Origin: Segatella copri
GTDB lineage: Bacteria; Bacteroidota; Bacteroidia; Bacteroidales; Bacteroidaceae
Reading direction: 5' to 3'
DNA: 64,000 bases
Assembly (NCBI RefSeq): GCF_026015625.1
Contig: NZ_JAPDVG010000001.1
Coordinates: 2,046,001-2,110,000, forward strand
Shown here: positions 28,512 through 36,073 of the stretch, one piece after another
How positions within the stretch are numbered: position 1 is the stretch's first letter
How the letters are laid out: each line of letters begins with the position of its first letter
Made by a program: the position numbers and the translations under genes
Notes under the pieces: model-generated
What the model saw: only the letters and a program-made list of their open reading frames with translations
Database searches by the model: none
Told to the model about the DNA's origin: nothing

Positions 28512-28859
28512 ATGGCAAAGCATTTAAATCCATTGGAAAAGGAGTTCTTGATTCGTAAGTTCAAGGGAAACTCCAAAGTTAAGCTCGGTGATTTCTGCAG
28601 GGCAAACAATGTCTCGGAAACTTCTTTTAAGAAGTGGCTGAAGCAATATGAAGAAGCAGGCATAGAGGGGTTGGCTCGTGCTGATGCTGAGATTGGGAAC
28701 ATACTTCCTGAGGGCATTGACAAAACCAAGGAGGGGTATAAGCGAGAAATCCTACGCTTGCGTATTGAGAATGAACGGCTCAAAAAAAAATATCTGGTGA
28801 GGCAGAACGAGGATGGGCAAACGGAGTATGTTCGTTTAAAAATGAAGAGTTCAAAATAG
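28512..28859 (+). CDS. IS3 transposase OrfA (copy 2)
   Basis: 115 residues, same sequence as the copy-1 OrfA. A run of nine A at 28782-28790 encodes KKK near the end. In the -1 frame there is no stop between this run and the orfB GTG at 28859, so -1 slippage would give a continuous OrfAB transposase. Confidence 0.9.
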   Translation: MAKHLNPLEKEFLIRKFKGNSKVKLGDFCRANNVSETSFKKWLKQYEEAGIEGLARADAEIGNILPEGIDKTKEGYKREILRLRIENERLKKKYLVRQNEDGQTEYVRLKMKSSK

Positions 28860-29818
28860 TGGACATGCTATCGCACGAGTATCCTGTCAAGGATATCTGC
28901 AAGATGATGGGAGTAAGTCGGTCGGGGTATTACAAGTGGCTTAGAAGAGAGCCTTCATCCCGTGAGATCAATCGTGAGTTCATGGTGGGTGTGGTTGAGG
29001 ACATACACTCGGAACACCCAACACATGGCTACAGGTGGGTGGCGGCGTACATAAGAATCAATTTACAGTTGAGTATCAGCGACAATTTCTCTTATAAATG
29101 CTTCCAATATCTTGGTATTCAGTCACAAACGAGACACAAGATACATTACAAACCACGTAAGGTAAAGGATAAGTACCCCAACCTCATTTATTCCACGTGG
29201 GACACGGTAGACAGACCTCGACAAGTTATCGTCTCTGACATGACAGTCATCAAATACTCTTGGTTCTTCTTTGAGTTGACCATGTATTTCGATGTCTTTA
29301 CGAAAGAAATCCTAACGTGGCATGTGGCTGAGAGACGTGGACATAGAGACCAGTACATTGATGGGCTAAATGATGTCATCAACCTGTTGAAGGGCACAGA
29401 TGAGCCAACTGTTCTTCATACGGACCAAGGTAGCGTGTATGCTTCACTCGCCTATAATGAGCTGATAAAGGACACGTTGATTGTGAGGTCTATGTCCAGG
29501 GCAGGAAAGCCTACAGACAACCCTGTGAACGAATCCCTCAACGGATGGATAAAAGAGGAATTGTTCATAGACTTCAAGATTGAGACATGTAATTCAAGAG
29601 AGGAGTTCGAGGAGGCCTTGGACGCATACGTGGATTATTACAATGAGAAAAGACCATGTTGTGCTATCGGCTATGATACGCCAAATAATTACAGGAAGAG
29701 GTTTTATAAAGGGGAGCTTCCAAGAAAGGACACTTTTGGGAAGCGAGAGGCTAATGCTACACCGAAGTTCGTCACAGAACGGAAGAAAATGGCTGGAAAT
29801 GAGAAAAATAAAGAATAA
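28859..29818 (+). CDS. IS3 transposase OrfB (copy 2)
   Basis: 319 residues, same sequence as the copy-1 OrfB, with intact DDE residues (VSDMTV, HTDQGS, NESLNGW). It is inserted antisense to the host gene. Confidence 0.92.
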   Translation: MDMLSHEYPVKDICKMMGVSRSGYYKWLRREPSSREINREFMVGVVEDIHSEHPTHGYRWVAAYIRINLQLSISDNFSYKCFQYLGIQSQTRHKIHYKPRKVKDKYPNLIYSTWDTVDRPRQVIVSDMTVIKYSWFFFELTMYFDVFTKEILTWHVAERRGHRDQYIDGLNDVINLLKGTDEPTVLHTDQGSVYASLAYNELIKDTLIVRSMSRAGKPTDNPVNESLNGWIKEELFIDFKIETCNSREEFEEALDAYVDYYNEKRPCCAIGYDTPNNYRKRFYKGELPRKDTFGKREANATPKFVTERKKMAGNEKNKE

Positions 29819-29968
29819 TGTTCACTTTTATAAAGAAAAACTTGCAAATATGGATGAGATTGTCTACTTTTGCAAATGAAAAGGAACGAAATTTGATAGA
29901 TATGTGTACTTTTAAAAATATAAATAATTAATAATCATTTTTTGTGTCCACTTTGGGGAACTGCTACA

Positions 29969-30344
29969 CTTGATCGCCCTTCTCGCCTTTCTCGCCCTGA
30001 GGACCACGAGCCAAGTTGTCTGTCTTTTTACCATTCTCATACCAGTAACCATCGGCACCGATAGTCCATGCAGTACCAGGAGCGCCATCCTTACCATTTG
30101 AAATAGTGACTGATTTTCCATCACTGAGCTTTACAGTAATACCATCACTAGTTTCTGTTACTCCGGTAACAAGACCACCACCCTTAATCAAATTCTGAAT
30201 GGTCTCAATTGCTTTTGCATTAGAATCAATCTGCTGTTGCAAATTACTAATGTCATCATCGTAGTCCTTACAAGAAGTAAATGTGCTTACCGAGGCAATT
30301 GTCAATGCACCCATAAGCAGCGCGCTAAAATACTTTCTTTTCAT
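29969..30344 (-). pseudogene. Surface lipoprotein N-terminal part (left operon), cut by IS3
   Basis: Signal peptide and lipobox MKRKYFSALLMGALTIASVS then TFTSC, followed by KDYDDD, an acidic run after the lipid Cys that fits a Bacteroidota surface-export signal. Next come a short coiled coil and a DUF4988-like segment (SDGKSVTISNGKDGAPGTAW; WYENGKKTDN), then Gly-x-y repeats (GPQGEKGEKGDQ) where the IS3 copy sits. Codons up to the DYDDD region are identical in DNA to the right operon gene. Confidence 0.85.
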
Positions 30345-30582
30345 ACGGTAATAATTTATAAAGTTATACGATTTTCCTAGCCTTTCGGCAGGAAGTTATT
30401 AATTAATTCTCTATATCGAATTAAGAGTTCCGTTTGATGAAAAGAGTCTGCACTCTTAGAAAAGTTCTTCGTTCTCTTTCAAAGGTCCTCTTAGAAAAGT
30501 TATTTTATCGTTCTTATATATCGTGTGGCTTTTTATCGCCACTCAGTTCTTATTGTTTTTGTGATATCTCCAGCCAGGAGAT
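30250..30582. repeat. Inner inverted repeat, left arm (333 bp)
   Basis: Matches 38727-39059 in inverted orientation over the same length with no gap; I see two base differences (in the CGGAACTCTTAATTC region of the leader). It contains the first ~31 codons of the surface lipoprotein, its ~220-bp leader and the palindrome at the outer edge. Similarity ends sharply at the palindrome on one side and after the GATGATGACAT codons on the other. Confidence 0.93.
30566..30582. promoter_or_regulatory. 17-bp palindrome at the repeat edge (left)
   Basis: ATCTCC-AGCCA-GGAGAT on the plus strand: 6-bp perfect arms around an asymmetric 5-bp spacer. It is the last shared sequence of the inverted repeat. It lies about 11 bp downstream of a consensus promoter pointing left. 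This is the layout of a tyrosine-recombinase core site with a short crossover region, but it could also be an operator or RNA hairpin. Confidence 0.5.
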
Positions 30583-30593
30583 TTTTCATGTTG

Positions 30594-30624
30594 CAAATAT
30601 AAGTATATTTTTCGAAACTTGCAA
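30594..30624 (-). promoter_or_regulatory. Promoter pointing to the left surface operon
   Basis: On the minus strand TATATTTG (30594-30601) fits TAnnTTTG, with CTTG 20 bp upstream (30622-30625) as the -33 element. It lies outside the inverted repeat, inside the central segment. The right repeat has no such box at the equivalent place (38680-38726). The rest of 30626-30780 has a T-rich stretch and a small GCCC/GGGC hairpin but no gene. Confidence 0.6.
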
Positions 30625-30780
30625 GTTTTTGAGCATTTTTTTTTCAAAAAAGGCTAATTTTCTTATGTTTTTTATAAAATAGCCCCCATTTTGGGCTTCT
30701 AACCCGTCCATTTTCCCTGTTTTCCTCCATTTTGCCGATATAAAACCTACACCTTATTATATATAGGGGAGATTGGCGGT

Positions 30781-30845
30781 CCTACACCTTATTATATATA
30801 GGAGCTTCATACAATTCGGAGGTTGGGTGCTAAAGAATAGGAAAG
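30781..30845 (+). repeat. 65-bp direct repeat, copy 1 (upstream of Abi)
   Basis: CCTACACCTTATTATATATA GGAGCTTC and onward matches 32051-32115 with one mismatch. A further partial copy of the first ~22 bp lies at 30746-30767. The full copies flank the Abi gene with its promoter. Confidence 0.9.
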
Positions 30846-30977
30846 AGATAAAAAACAAAGCGATATTTTTAGAAACTTTTCTCCACTGACAAAACGTGAT
30901 TCTATGATCAGATTTGGCATTATTAAATATAAATATGTTAAAGAATCCACTTTAGAATGATTTTTCTTGCTAAAAAG

Positions 30978-31008
30978 TTTGTATTGTCAATGATTATTCG
31001 TACTTTTG
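30978..31008 (+). promoter_or_regulatory. Promoter of the Abi-associated RNA/Abi gene
   Basis: TTTG at 30978-30981 and TACTTTTG at 31001-31008 with 19 bp between them, a very good Bacteroidota promoter. It predicts transcription start near 31013-31016, which excludes the longer open frame beginning at 31006. Confidence 0.75.
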
Positions 31009-31012
31009 CAGC

Positions 31013-31070
31013 AACAGAATCCGCCACGCTTCCCATTAGAACAGCGAACCAGGGCGGGTCTTTTGCTTTT
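31013..31070 (+). ncRNA. Candidate abiF-type structured RNA
   Basis: A short GC-rich leader between the promoter and the Abi ATG. CCGCC at 31021-31025 can pair with GGCGG near 31053-31057, enclosing a GCT/AGC helix, and is followed by TCTTTTGCTTTTT, like a terminator. From memory, a conserved abiF RNA has been described upstream of Abi_2/AbiF genes, and this layout fits it. No covariance model was run. Confidence 0.5.
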
Positions 31071-31071
31071 T

Positions 31072-31977
31072 ATGAGTACATTAAGATTATACACTAAGCA
31101 GGCTCTTTCTATTTCAGAACAAATAGAACTACTAAAAAGTAGAGGCTTAAATATTGCTGATTCATCCAAGACTGCAAAATTTCTTGGAGAGGTCAGTTAT
31201 TTTCGTTTTGTTCAATACCTTCGTCCAATGGAGGCAGATAAAACTTCACATCAATTTAAGCTTAATAGTAGATTTGAAGATGCCGTAGCTCTCTACAACT
31301 TTGATATGGAGTTGAGAGACTTGATGTTCAAAGCTATCCACCGATTAGAGATAGCTTTGCGCACAAAAATTATACAAGAGTTCTCATTGGAACATGGACC
31401 ATTTTGGTTCTTTGATACAAGCCTTGCTGATGACGAACATAAGTTTATTGAGAATATGAACTCCATAGACAGAGAGCTTCAACGTAGTAAAGAGGACTTT
31501 ATCAAGGAGCATAGGCGCAACTATGACAAGCCAATTTTCCCACCAGCATGGAAAACTCTTGAACTGGCATCTTTCGGTACGCTTTCAAAACTCTATTACA
31601 ATTTCTGTGACAAGAAATTGAAGAAGCGTGTAGCTCGTCAGTTCAATCTTCCTCAGCATGAGGTATTGGAAAGCTGGATGCGTAGCGTAACTGTCTTGAG
31701 AAACTGTTGCGCTCACCACTCACGCCTCTGGAACCGTTATCTTTCTACAGCTCCTCAAATGAGCGCTTCTTTACGTGGTGCATGGGTGAACATAGAAGGT
31801 GTAGATGCAAACAAAGTATATGCTATAGCCTGTTGTATTGCATATTGGCTTGATTCCATGGGATACGGCTTGGACTTCAAGAACAAGCTCAAATCCTTAC
31901 TCGCTTCTTATTCACAGGTAGATCCGACAGCTATGGGTTTTCCTGAAAATTGGATTTCCGAGCCCCTATGGAGATAA
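31072..31977 (+). CDS. Abi_2/AbiF-like HEPN abortive-infection protein
   Basis: A 301-residue Abi_2-family (AbiD/AbiF) protein. The start at 31072 (MSTLRLYTKQALSISEQIEL) lies just after the GC-rich leader. The N-terminal segment QIELLKSRGLNIADSSKTAK and the YFRFVQYLRP motif are characteristic. The C-terminal HEPN RNase signature is present: RNCCAHHSRLWNR (R-x4-H). Known relatives block phage growth by RNA cleavage, and a neighbouring RNA can act as antitoxin. The predicted action is cytoplasmic RNase defence. The gene with its promoter is bracketed by 65-bp direct repeats, which suggests a cassette. Confidence 0.85.
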   Translation: MSTLRLYTKQALSISEQIELLKSRGLNIADSSKTAKFLGEVSYFRFVQYLRPMEADKTSHQFKLNSRFEDAVALYNFDMELRDLMFKAIHRLEIALRTKIIQEFSLEHGPFWFFDTSLADDEHKFIENMNSIDRELQRSKEDFIKEHRRNYDKPIFPPAWKTLELASFGTLSKLYYNFCDKKLKKRVARQFNLPQHEVLESWMRSVTVLRNCCAHHSRLWNRYLSTAPQMSASLRGAWVNIEGVDANKVYAIACCIAYWLDSMGYGLDFKNKLKSLLASYSQVDPTAMGFPENWISEPLWR

Positions 31978-32009
31978 CTTTACAGACTCAAAAACAAGTT
32001 AGTCTGTCG

Positions 32010-32040
32010 GCAGTGAACTTTTCACTATCGACTGCTTTTT
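32010..32040 (+). terminator. Terminator of the Abi gene
   Basis: GCAGT (32010-32014) pairs with ACTGC (32031-32035), with an inner AGTGAA/TTCACT helix, followed by TTTTT. It lies 33 bp past the Abi stop. Confidence 0.6.
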
Positions 32041-32050
32041 AATTAACGGC

Positions 32051-32115
32051 CCTACACCTTATTATATATAGGAGCTTCATACAATTCGGAGGTTGGGTGC
32101 TTAAGAATAGGAAAG
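32051..32115 (+). repeat. 65-bp direct repeat, copy 2 (downstream of Abi)
   Basis: Same orientation as 30781-30845, one mismatch over 65 bp. The repeat-to-repeat distance is 1270 bp and contains only the Abi transcription unit. Confidence 0.9.
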
Positions 32116-32129
32116 AAGTATAATATTTC

Positions 32130-32168
32130 AAAGAGGGTGTGTCATCAGTCCATGACGCACTTTCTTTT
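32130..32168 (+). terminator. Hairpin with T-rich tail in the Abi-recombinase gap
   Basis: GTGTGTCA (32137-32144) pairs with TGACGCAC (32153-32160) allowing one G-T pair, extended by AAAG/CTTT and followed by CTTTTA. It resembles the hairpin after the right surface gene (GGGGTGTCA stem). Confidence 0.45.
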
Positions 32169-32240
32169 ACCTTTAATAAAGGCTGGACAGTAAGCCCCGA
32201 GCGCCTAACAGACTAGCGAGTCGTATTACACCAAGCCGCC

Positions 32241-32440
32241 TCATTCTGATAACTCAAGTGCTTCATTCAGCTAACAGAGCTACTTCGTTCAGCCAACGCA
32301 GCCATATTATTCAGCCAATGAAATTGACTCTTCCACCCAACGAAGTCGAATCTTTAACCCAGCGCAGTCGAATCTTCCGCCCAGCGCAGTCGTATCTTTA
32401 ACCCAACGCAGTCATATCTATCGACTCAATGAAACGTATG
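32241..32440 (+). repeat. Degenerate ~22-bp tandem array upstream of the recombinase
   Basis: About eight imperfect units, the best conserved being CCCAGCGCAGTCGAATCTT, CCCAGCGCAGTCGTATCTTT and CCCAACGCAGTCATATCT, 21-24 bp apart. No spacer sequences separate them, so it is not a CRISPR. It lies between the Abi cassette and the tyrosine recombinase promoter. Confidence 0.75.
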
Positions 32441-32541
32441 AACTTGTTAAATGACGTACATGATTTCATCTACTTACTTAAACAGGCTGCCCATTATACC
32501 TTATCATATATACTGGCATTGATGTGAATATCGGAAAAAGC

Positions 32542-32573
32542 TTTGGGTAATCCAGAGATTAATCGTAACTTTG
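32542..32573 (+). promoter_or_regulatory. Promoter of the tyrosine recombinase
   Basis: TTTG at 32542-32545 and TAACTTTG at 32566-32573, 20 bp apart, a consensus Bacteroidota promoter. It lies within the longer open frame from 32543 and so supports the downstream ATG at 32636. Confidence 0.75.
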
Positions 32574-32635
32574 TTGGCTGTTTACTAATTTGTTATACAA
32601 CAAAGCACTTCATTCAACATAATATTCACATAAAA

Positions 32636-33682
32636 ATGATACTAAGAATAGAAATTCCACAGGAACTTATTCGGCAAGATGCAGAAATCGTCATCAAAGT
32701 AAACAACAGAAACAATGCACTGGGATATGTCATAGAGAATGGTAGCGAACATGATGCGCTGCAAATAGCCAAAGAAGATACGAATGTCTGTCCGATGCTG
32801 AGCGAATATGTCAGGGAACTCACCCAGCGATTCTACAAGAATGGCAAATACCGGTCTGCCGATATATATATGTGCACCTTGCGCAGTTTCATGAGATTCC
32901 GGAAAGAGAAAGACCTGCTGATTAGCCAACTCGACAGCCTCATCATGGAAGATTACGAGAGTTATCTGAGAAAGAACGGTCTCACGCTGAATACCATCTC
33001 TTTTTACATGAAGCGTCTCCGAGCTATCTACAACAAAGCCCTGGAGCAATATGGGCTGGAAGACCGCAAACCCTTCGCCCACTCTTTCACCAAGAACCCT
33101 CCGACTGCCAAAAGAGCACTTACAGCGGAAAACATCCATCAGATAGTCGCTGCAACAACCGTCACCGAGGAGGAAACGCTGGCGAGAGATCTATTCCTCT
33201 TCAGTTTCTATACCCGAGGCATGTCGTTCGTAGATATCGCCTTTCTTGAAAAGGGAAGCATCAAGGACGGGCAACTTATATACAAGAGAAAGAAAACGGG
33301 TAAAGAACTGAGAGTAGCATGGCGCCCCTGCATGCAAGAGATTGCAGACCGCCACCCTTCACTCGACGGCAAACATCTGCTGGGCATTGTTAACCAGAAT
33401 ATAGTCACCGATGTCAGGAAACAGTATCACTACCGCCAATGTAGGGTGAACAAGGCATTGCAGAAGTTTGCCCGGCGCATCGGCATGCCGATGAAAGTAA
33501 CGATGTACTGCGCCCGTCACTCCTGGGCTACCATCGCCAAGGAGAAGAACATCCCCATCAGCGTGATAAGTGACAGCATGGGGCACAACTCAGAGAAAAT
33601 CACGCGCATCTATCTGAAAAGTATCAATGACGATGTGATAGACAGATACAACGATATGCTTATCGAAGCTATCAGTATATGA
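32636..33682 (+). CDS. Tyrosine site-specific recombinase
   Basis: A 348-residue phage-integrase-family recombinase of the Bacteroidota type. A SAM-like N-terminal DNA-binding domain (about 50-150) precedes the catalytic domain with Arg194 (YTRGMSFVD), Lys near 219, Tyr291-x-x-Arg294 (YCARHSWAT), His317 (SMGHNSE) and the nucleophile Tyr326 (RIYLKSI). The start at 32636 follows a consensus promoter. Such enzymes drive transposon integration or DNA inversions that switch surface genes. Its place between the two inverted repeats of mirror-image surface operons makes it the candidate invertase. No phage or conjugation genes accompany it. Confidence 0.85.
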   Translation: MILRIEIPQELIRQDAEIVIKVNNRNNALGYVIENGSEHDALQIAKEDTNVCPMLSEYVRELTQRFYKNGKYRSADIYMCTLRSFMRFRKEKDLLISQLDSLIMEDYESYLRKNGLTLNTISFYMKRLRAIYNKALEQYGLEDRKPFAHSFTKNPPTAKRALTAENIHQIVAATTVTEEETLARDLFLFSFYTRGMSFVDIAFLEKGSIKDGQLIYKRKKTGKELRVAWRPCMQEIADRHPSLDGKHLLGIVNQNIVTDVRKQYHYRQCRVNKALQKFARRIGMPMKVTMYCARHSWATIAKEKNIPISVISDSMGHNSEKITRIYLKSINDDVIDRYNDMLIEAISI

Positions 33683-33723
33683 GAGGGAGGTAGAGTTTTT
33701 CCGCCAACGATGCTGGAGAAATT

Positions 33724-33803
33724 ACGTCACGACGTAGCAGTAGCTACGTCACGACGTAACAACAACTACGTCCCGACGCAGTGACAGCTACGTCGTGACG
33801 CAG
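33724..33803 (+). repeat. 22-bp palindromic tandem array downstream of the recombinase
   Basis: Four units with exact 22-bp period begin at 33724, 33746, 33768 and 33790: ACGTCACGACGT, ACGTCACGACGT, ACGTCCCGACGC, ACGTCGTGACGC, separated by short variable tails. The cores are near-palindromes. It lies 42 bp past the recombinase stop. Confidence 0.85.
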
Positions 33804-33891
33804 TTTCAGGAGCATCCTGCCCAAATCGGGTAGGAGGTAAATGTTACTCATAAGAGGCATTTACCTCCTACTTTCGCATTCACCGACCTCC

Positions 33892-33930
33892 CACACCACC
33901 GTACTTGCGGTTCCGCATACGGCGGTTCCT
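33892..33930 (-). ncRNA. Group II intron domain V
   Basis: On the minus strand, CCGCCGTATGCGGAACCGCA AGTACGGTGG folds as the usual domain V: lower stem CCGCCGTA/TACGGTGG, a two-base AG bulge, and upper stem TGCG/CGCA with a 4-base loop. It lies about 30 bp beyond the maturase stop, as expected. Confidence 0.75.
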
Positions 33931-35335
33931 ACTTTGGGTGCCATTCGAGATACGAACCCATCAGCGTGACATACCCTGTCTTACGAAGACTATCATTGCT
34001 GATAGCCATTTTCAAAATAGGACTGTCTGCTACACGCCAATACCCAAGACGGCTGTTGCCCCACATATAGGCTTGGTATTTATCTATACCACACCTTACA
34101 AGGTTGGCAATCCTCGTCTTGACTCTCTTCCAAGACTTCCATATACACATGCGTATTCGTCTGCGCAGCCATTTGTCCGTTTCAAGGAGCAGTTGCTTCA
34201 TATTTGCAAGATGATAGTACCCCACCCATCCTCGTATGTATTCCTCTAGCTTTTGCTTCCATTTTTCATATCCCCATCCATTGCTCCGATTCGTAAGTTC
34301 CTTTAGTTTGGCTTTCATCTTTGCTTTGGATTTGGGATGCACAGTCAGTTGGCATTTGCCTTTGGATACATAGAAGGAGTAGCCGAGGTATTTCACACCA
34401 CGCACATACGAGACGACCGTCTTCTCCTTGTTCACCTTGAGGTATAGTTTACCTTCTATGAACTTGGTGATGGACTCCTTGACTCGCATTGCTGCTCGCT
34501 TGGACTTACAAAATATCATTGAGTCATCGGCATAACGAACAAAGGGGAGACCTCTGCGTTCGAGTTCCTTGTCCAACTCGTTGAGCATGATGTTGCTCAG
34601 CAGTGGACTCAACGGTCCTCCTTGGGGAGTTCCCTCCTCACTTGCCTCGAACAAGCCCTTGTTTATCACACCGCTGCGAAGATATTTGTGTATAAGGCTG
34701 ACAACCCTCCCATCCTTGATGGTTCGGCTTAGGATTTCTATGAGTTTGCTATGACTCACCGTGTCGAAGAAGCGTTCCAAGTCTAAATCGACAACGTATA
34801 TATAGCCATTGTCGATTATCTTCTGCGCTCCCCTAAGTGCATCGTGGCATCTTCGCCTTGGGCGGAAGCCGTAACTTCGTGACGAGAACTGTCGCTCATA
34901 GATGGGTGTCAAGGTTTGGTTGATGGCTTGTTGCACCAATCGGTCAACCACGGTGGGGATGCCCAACAGACGCTTCTTGCCATTGTCCTTCGGTATCTCT
35001 ACTCGACGGACTGGGTTCGGACGGTATGAACCGTCCTGCAAGGAACGTATCAGAGAATCCTTGTTAGCCAAGAGCCAAGGGAGGAGTTCCTCACAAGACA
35101 TCTTGTCGATACCGCCGCATCCCTTGTTGCGAACCACCGCTTTGTAGGCTTGGTTCAGGTTATCGGGACTAAGGATTCGCTCCAACAAGTGCTCCTTGTC
35201 GAATGGTACTTCCACGATGTTGTCTTCACACATCCACATGAAAGTCTGCGCTCCCCCATACCATTCGGATTCCGTCCTAGCTCTTTGGGGGCAGCCATTA
35301 ACTTTTGCCAATGTTTTCTGCGTTCTTACTTTCAT
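33929..35335 (-). CDS. Group II intron reverse transcriptase/maturase
   Basis: A 468-residue intron-encoded protein. The RT domain includes RRVEIPKDNGKKRLLGIPTV, the SSRSYGFRPRRRCHDAL motif, VVDLDLERFFDTVSH, GTPQGGPLSPLLSNI and the catalytic FVRYADDSMIF. The maturase (GIIM) domain X follows (WGYEKWKQKLEEYIRGWVGY). No HNH endonuclease domain is present, which fits group IIC-like introns. It promotes splicing and retrohoming of its intron. Confidence 0.93.
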   Translation of the reverse strand: MKVRTQKTLAKVNGCPQRARTESEWYGGAQTFMWMCEDNIVEVPFDKEHLLERILSPDNLNQAYKAVVRNKGCGGIDKMSCEELLPWLLANKDSLIRSLQDGSYRPNPVRRVEIPKDNGKKRLLGIPTVVDRLVQQAINQTLTPIYERQFSSRSYGFRPRRRCHDALRGAQKIIDNGYIYVVDLDLERFFDTVSHSKLIEILSRTIKDGRVVSLIHKYLRSGVINKGLFEASEEGTPQGGPLSPLLSNIMLNELDKELERRGLPFVRYADDSMIFCKSKRAAMRVKESITKFIEGKLYLKVNKEKTVVSYVRGVKYLGYSFYVSKGKCQLTVHPKSKAKMKAKLKELTNRSNGWGYEKWKQKLEEYIRGWVGYYHLANMKQLLLETDKWLRRRIRMCIWKSWKRVKTRIANLVRCGIDKYQAYMWGNSRLGYWRVADSPILKMAISNDSLRKTGYVTLMGSYLEWHPK

Positions 35336-35762
35336 AAGGTATGTTTCAATTACTATCGTTTAATATAGGTTCTGTCCTTCATGCGCTATATCGAAAAGCA
35401 CACTACTATGACATCTGCTGACTTCTCACGGCTAGCTTTACTCCTTGCCTTTCGCAACATAGCTATTCGACAAGTCCGGGAGACCTCCTCGGATAAGGGC
35501 ATTGTCTTTCCATCTTATACCCACTTCATTTACACCAACCGTTCCGAATAGCTATGGGACTTTGATTTGTATAGCAATCTAATCCACGGTCATATGCCTT
35601 GTATGAAGTTTCTGTACGTTAGGTCAGATGTTTGCCGCCGGCTTCTTTCAGATTCCAACTCACGATGGACACCCTTGCCATTGGCTAGGTAATTCCCGCT
35701 ATTAGGGCTTACTAGGGACTTGCACCCATTAGACAATGCTCATGCCGAGCATACTATCAAGT

Positions 35763-35796
35763 AAGGCTCTTTTGAAGTTCGAAAGAGCCTTTTTTG
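35763..35796 (+). terminator. Terminator-like hairpin beside the group II intron 5' end
   Basis: AAGGCTCTTT (35763-35772) pairs with AAAGAGCCTT (35782-35791), followed by a T run. It lies about 9 bp from the intron's 5' end, the kind of target chosen by group IIC introns. The following 35797-35992 has no gene that I recognise. Confidence 0.75.
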
Positions 35797-36073
35797 AATC
35801 TAAAGTAAGCCTCACTTCCATTTTTGGTGAAAAAAAAACGAAAAAAGGGGCTATATTGAACGCAAAAACCTTGTTTTGTTCAGTCGATGCACCAAGCGTT
35901 ACAATGAATAGAAAAACAAAAAGCAAACAAGAAACACCTGAATATCAGCTAATTATGCCTATTTTGGCATACCTGGGGTGTGGCAATAGGTGGTAAGCGG
36001 CTCCGCATTTATACCTTGCCCTTTATCGTAAAAGTTCTTACCTTTGCACCATAATTTTAAAAGCAACGAAATT

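Larger units (their letters stand above)
28336..29968 (+). mobile_element. IS3-family insertion sequence, copy 2 (1633 bp)
   Basis: Same length as copy 1 at 5270-6902, with the same OrfA and OrfB, here on the plus strand. A 3-bp target duplication CTT lies at 28333-28335 and 29969-29971. It interrupts the left surface lipoprotein gene. The lack of visible divergence between the copies points to recent transposition. Confidence 0.93.
33830..35754 (-). mobile_element. Group II intron
   Basis: A minus-strand group II intron of about 1.9 kb. The 5' end is taken near 35754 (GTATGCTCGGCATGAGCA, a variant of the GUGYG consensus) and the 3' end near 33830, after a domain VI-like stem. The region 35336-35754 contains no gene; it is the structured domain I-III part. 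A maturase lies in domain IV. Ends are estimated without a covariance model and may be off by several bases. Confidence 0.75.

Noticed and set aside
32241..33803. CRISPR array near the recombinase
   Set aside because: The 21-24-bp units are contiguous, with no unique spacers, and no cas genes are in the window.
33929..35335. Retron or diversity-generating retroelement reverse transcriptase
   Set aside because: The protein has a maturase domain X, and domain V and a long structured 5' region surround it, so it is a group II intron protein. No template/variable repeat pair was seen.
35736..35996. Small plus-strand open frame between the intron and IS66
   Set aside because: It starts inside the intron end, crosses the terminator hairpin and ends at the IS66 edge; there is no recognisable domain or promoter.
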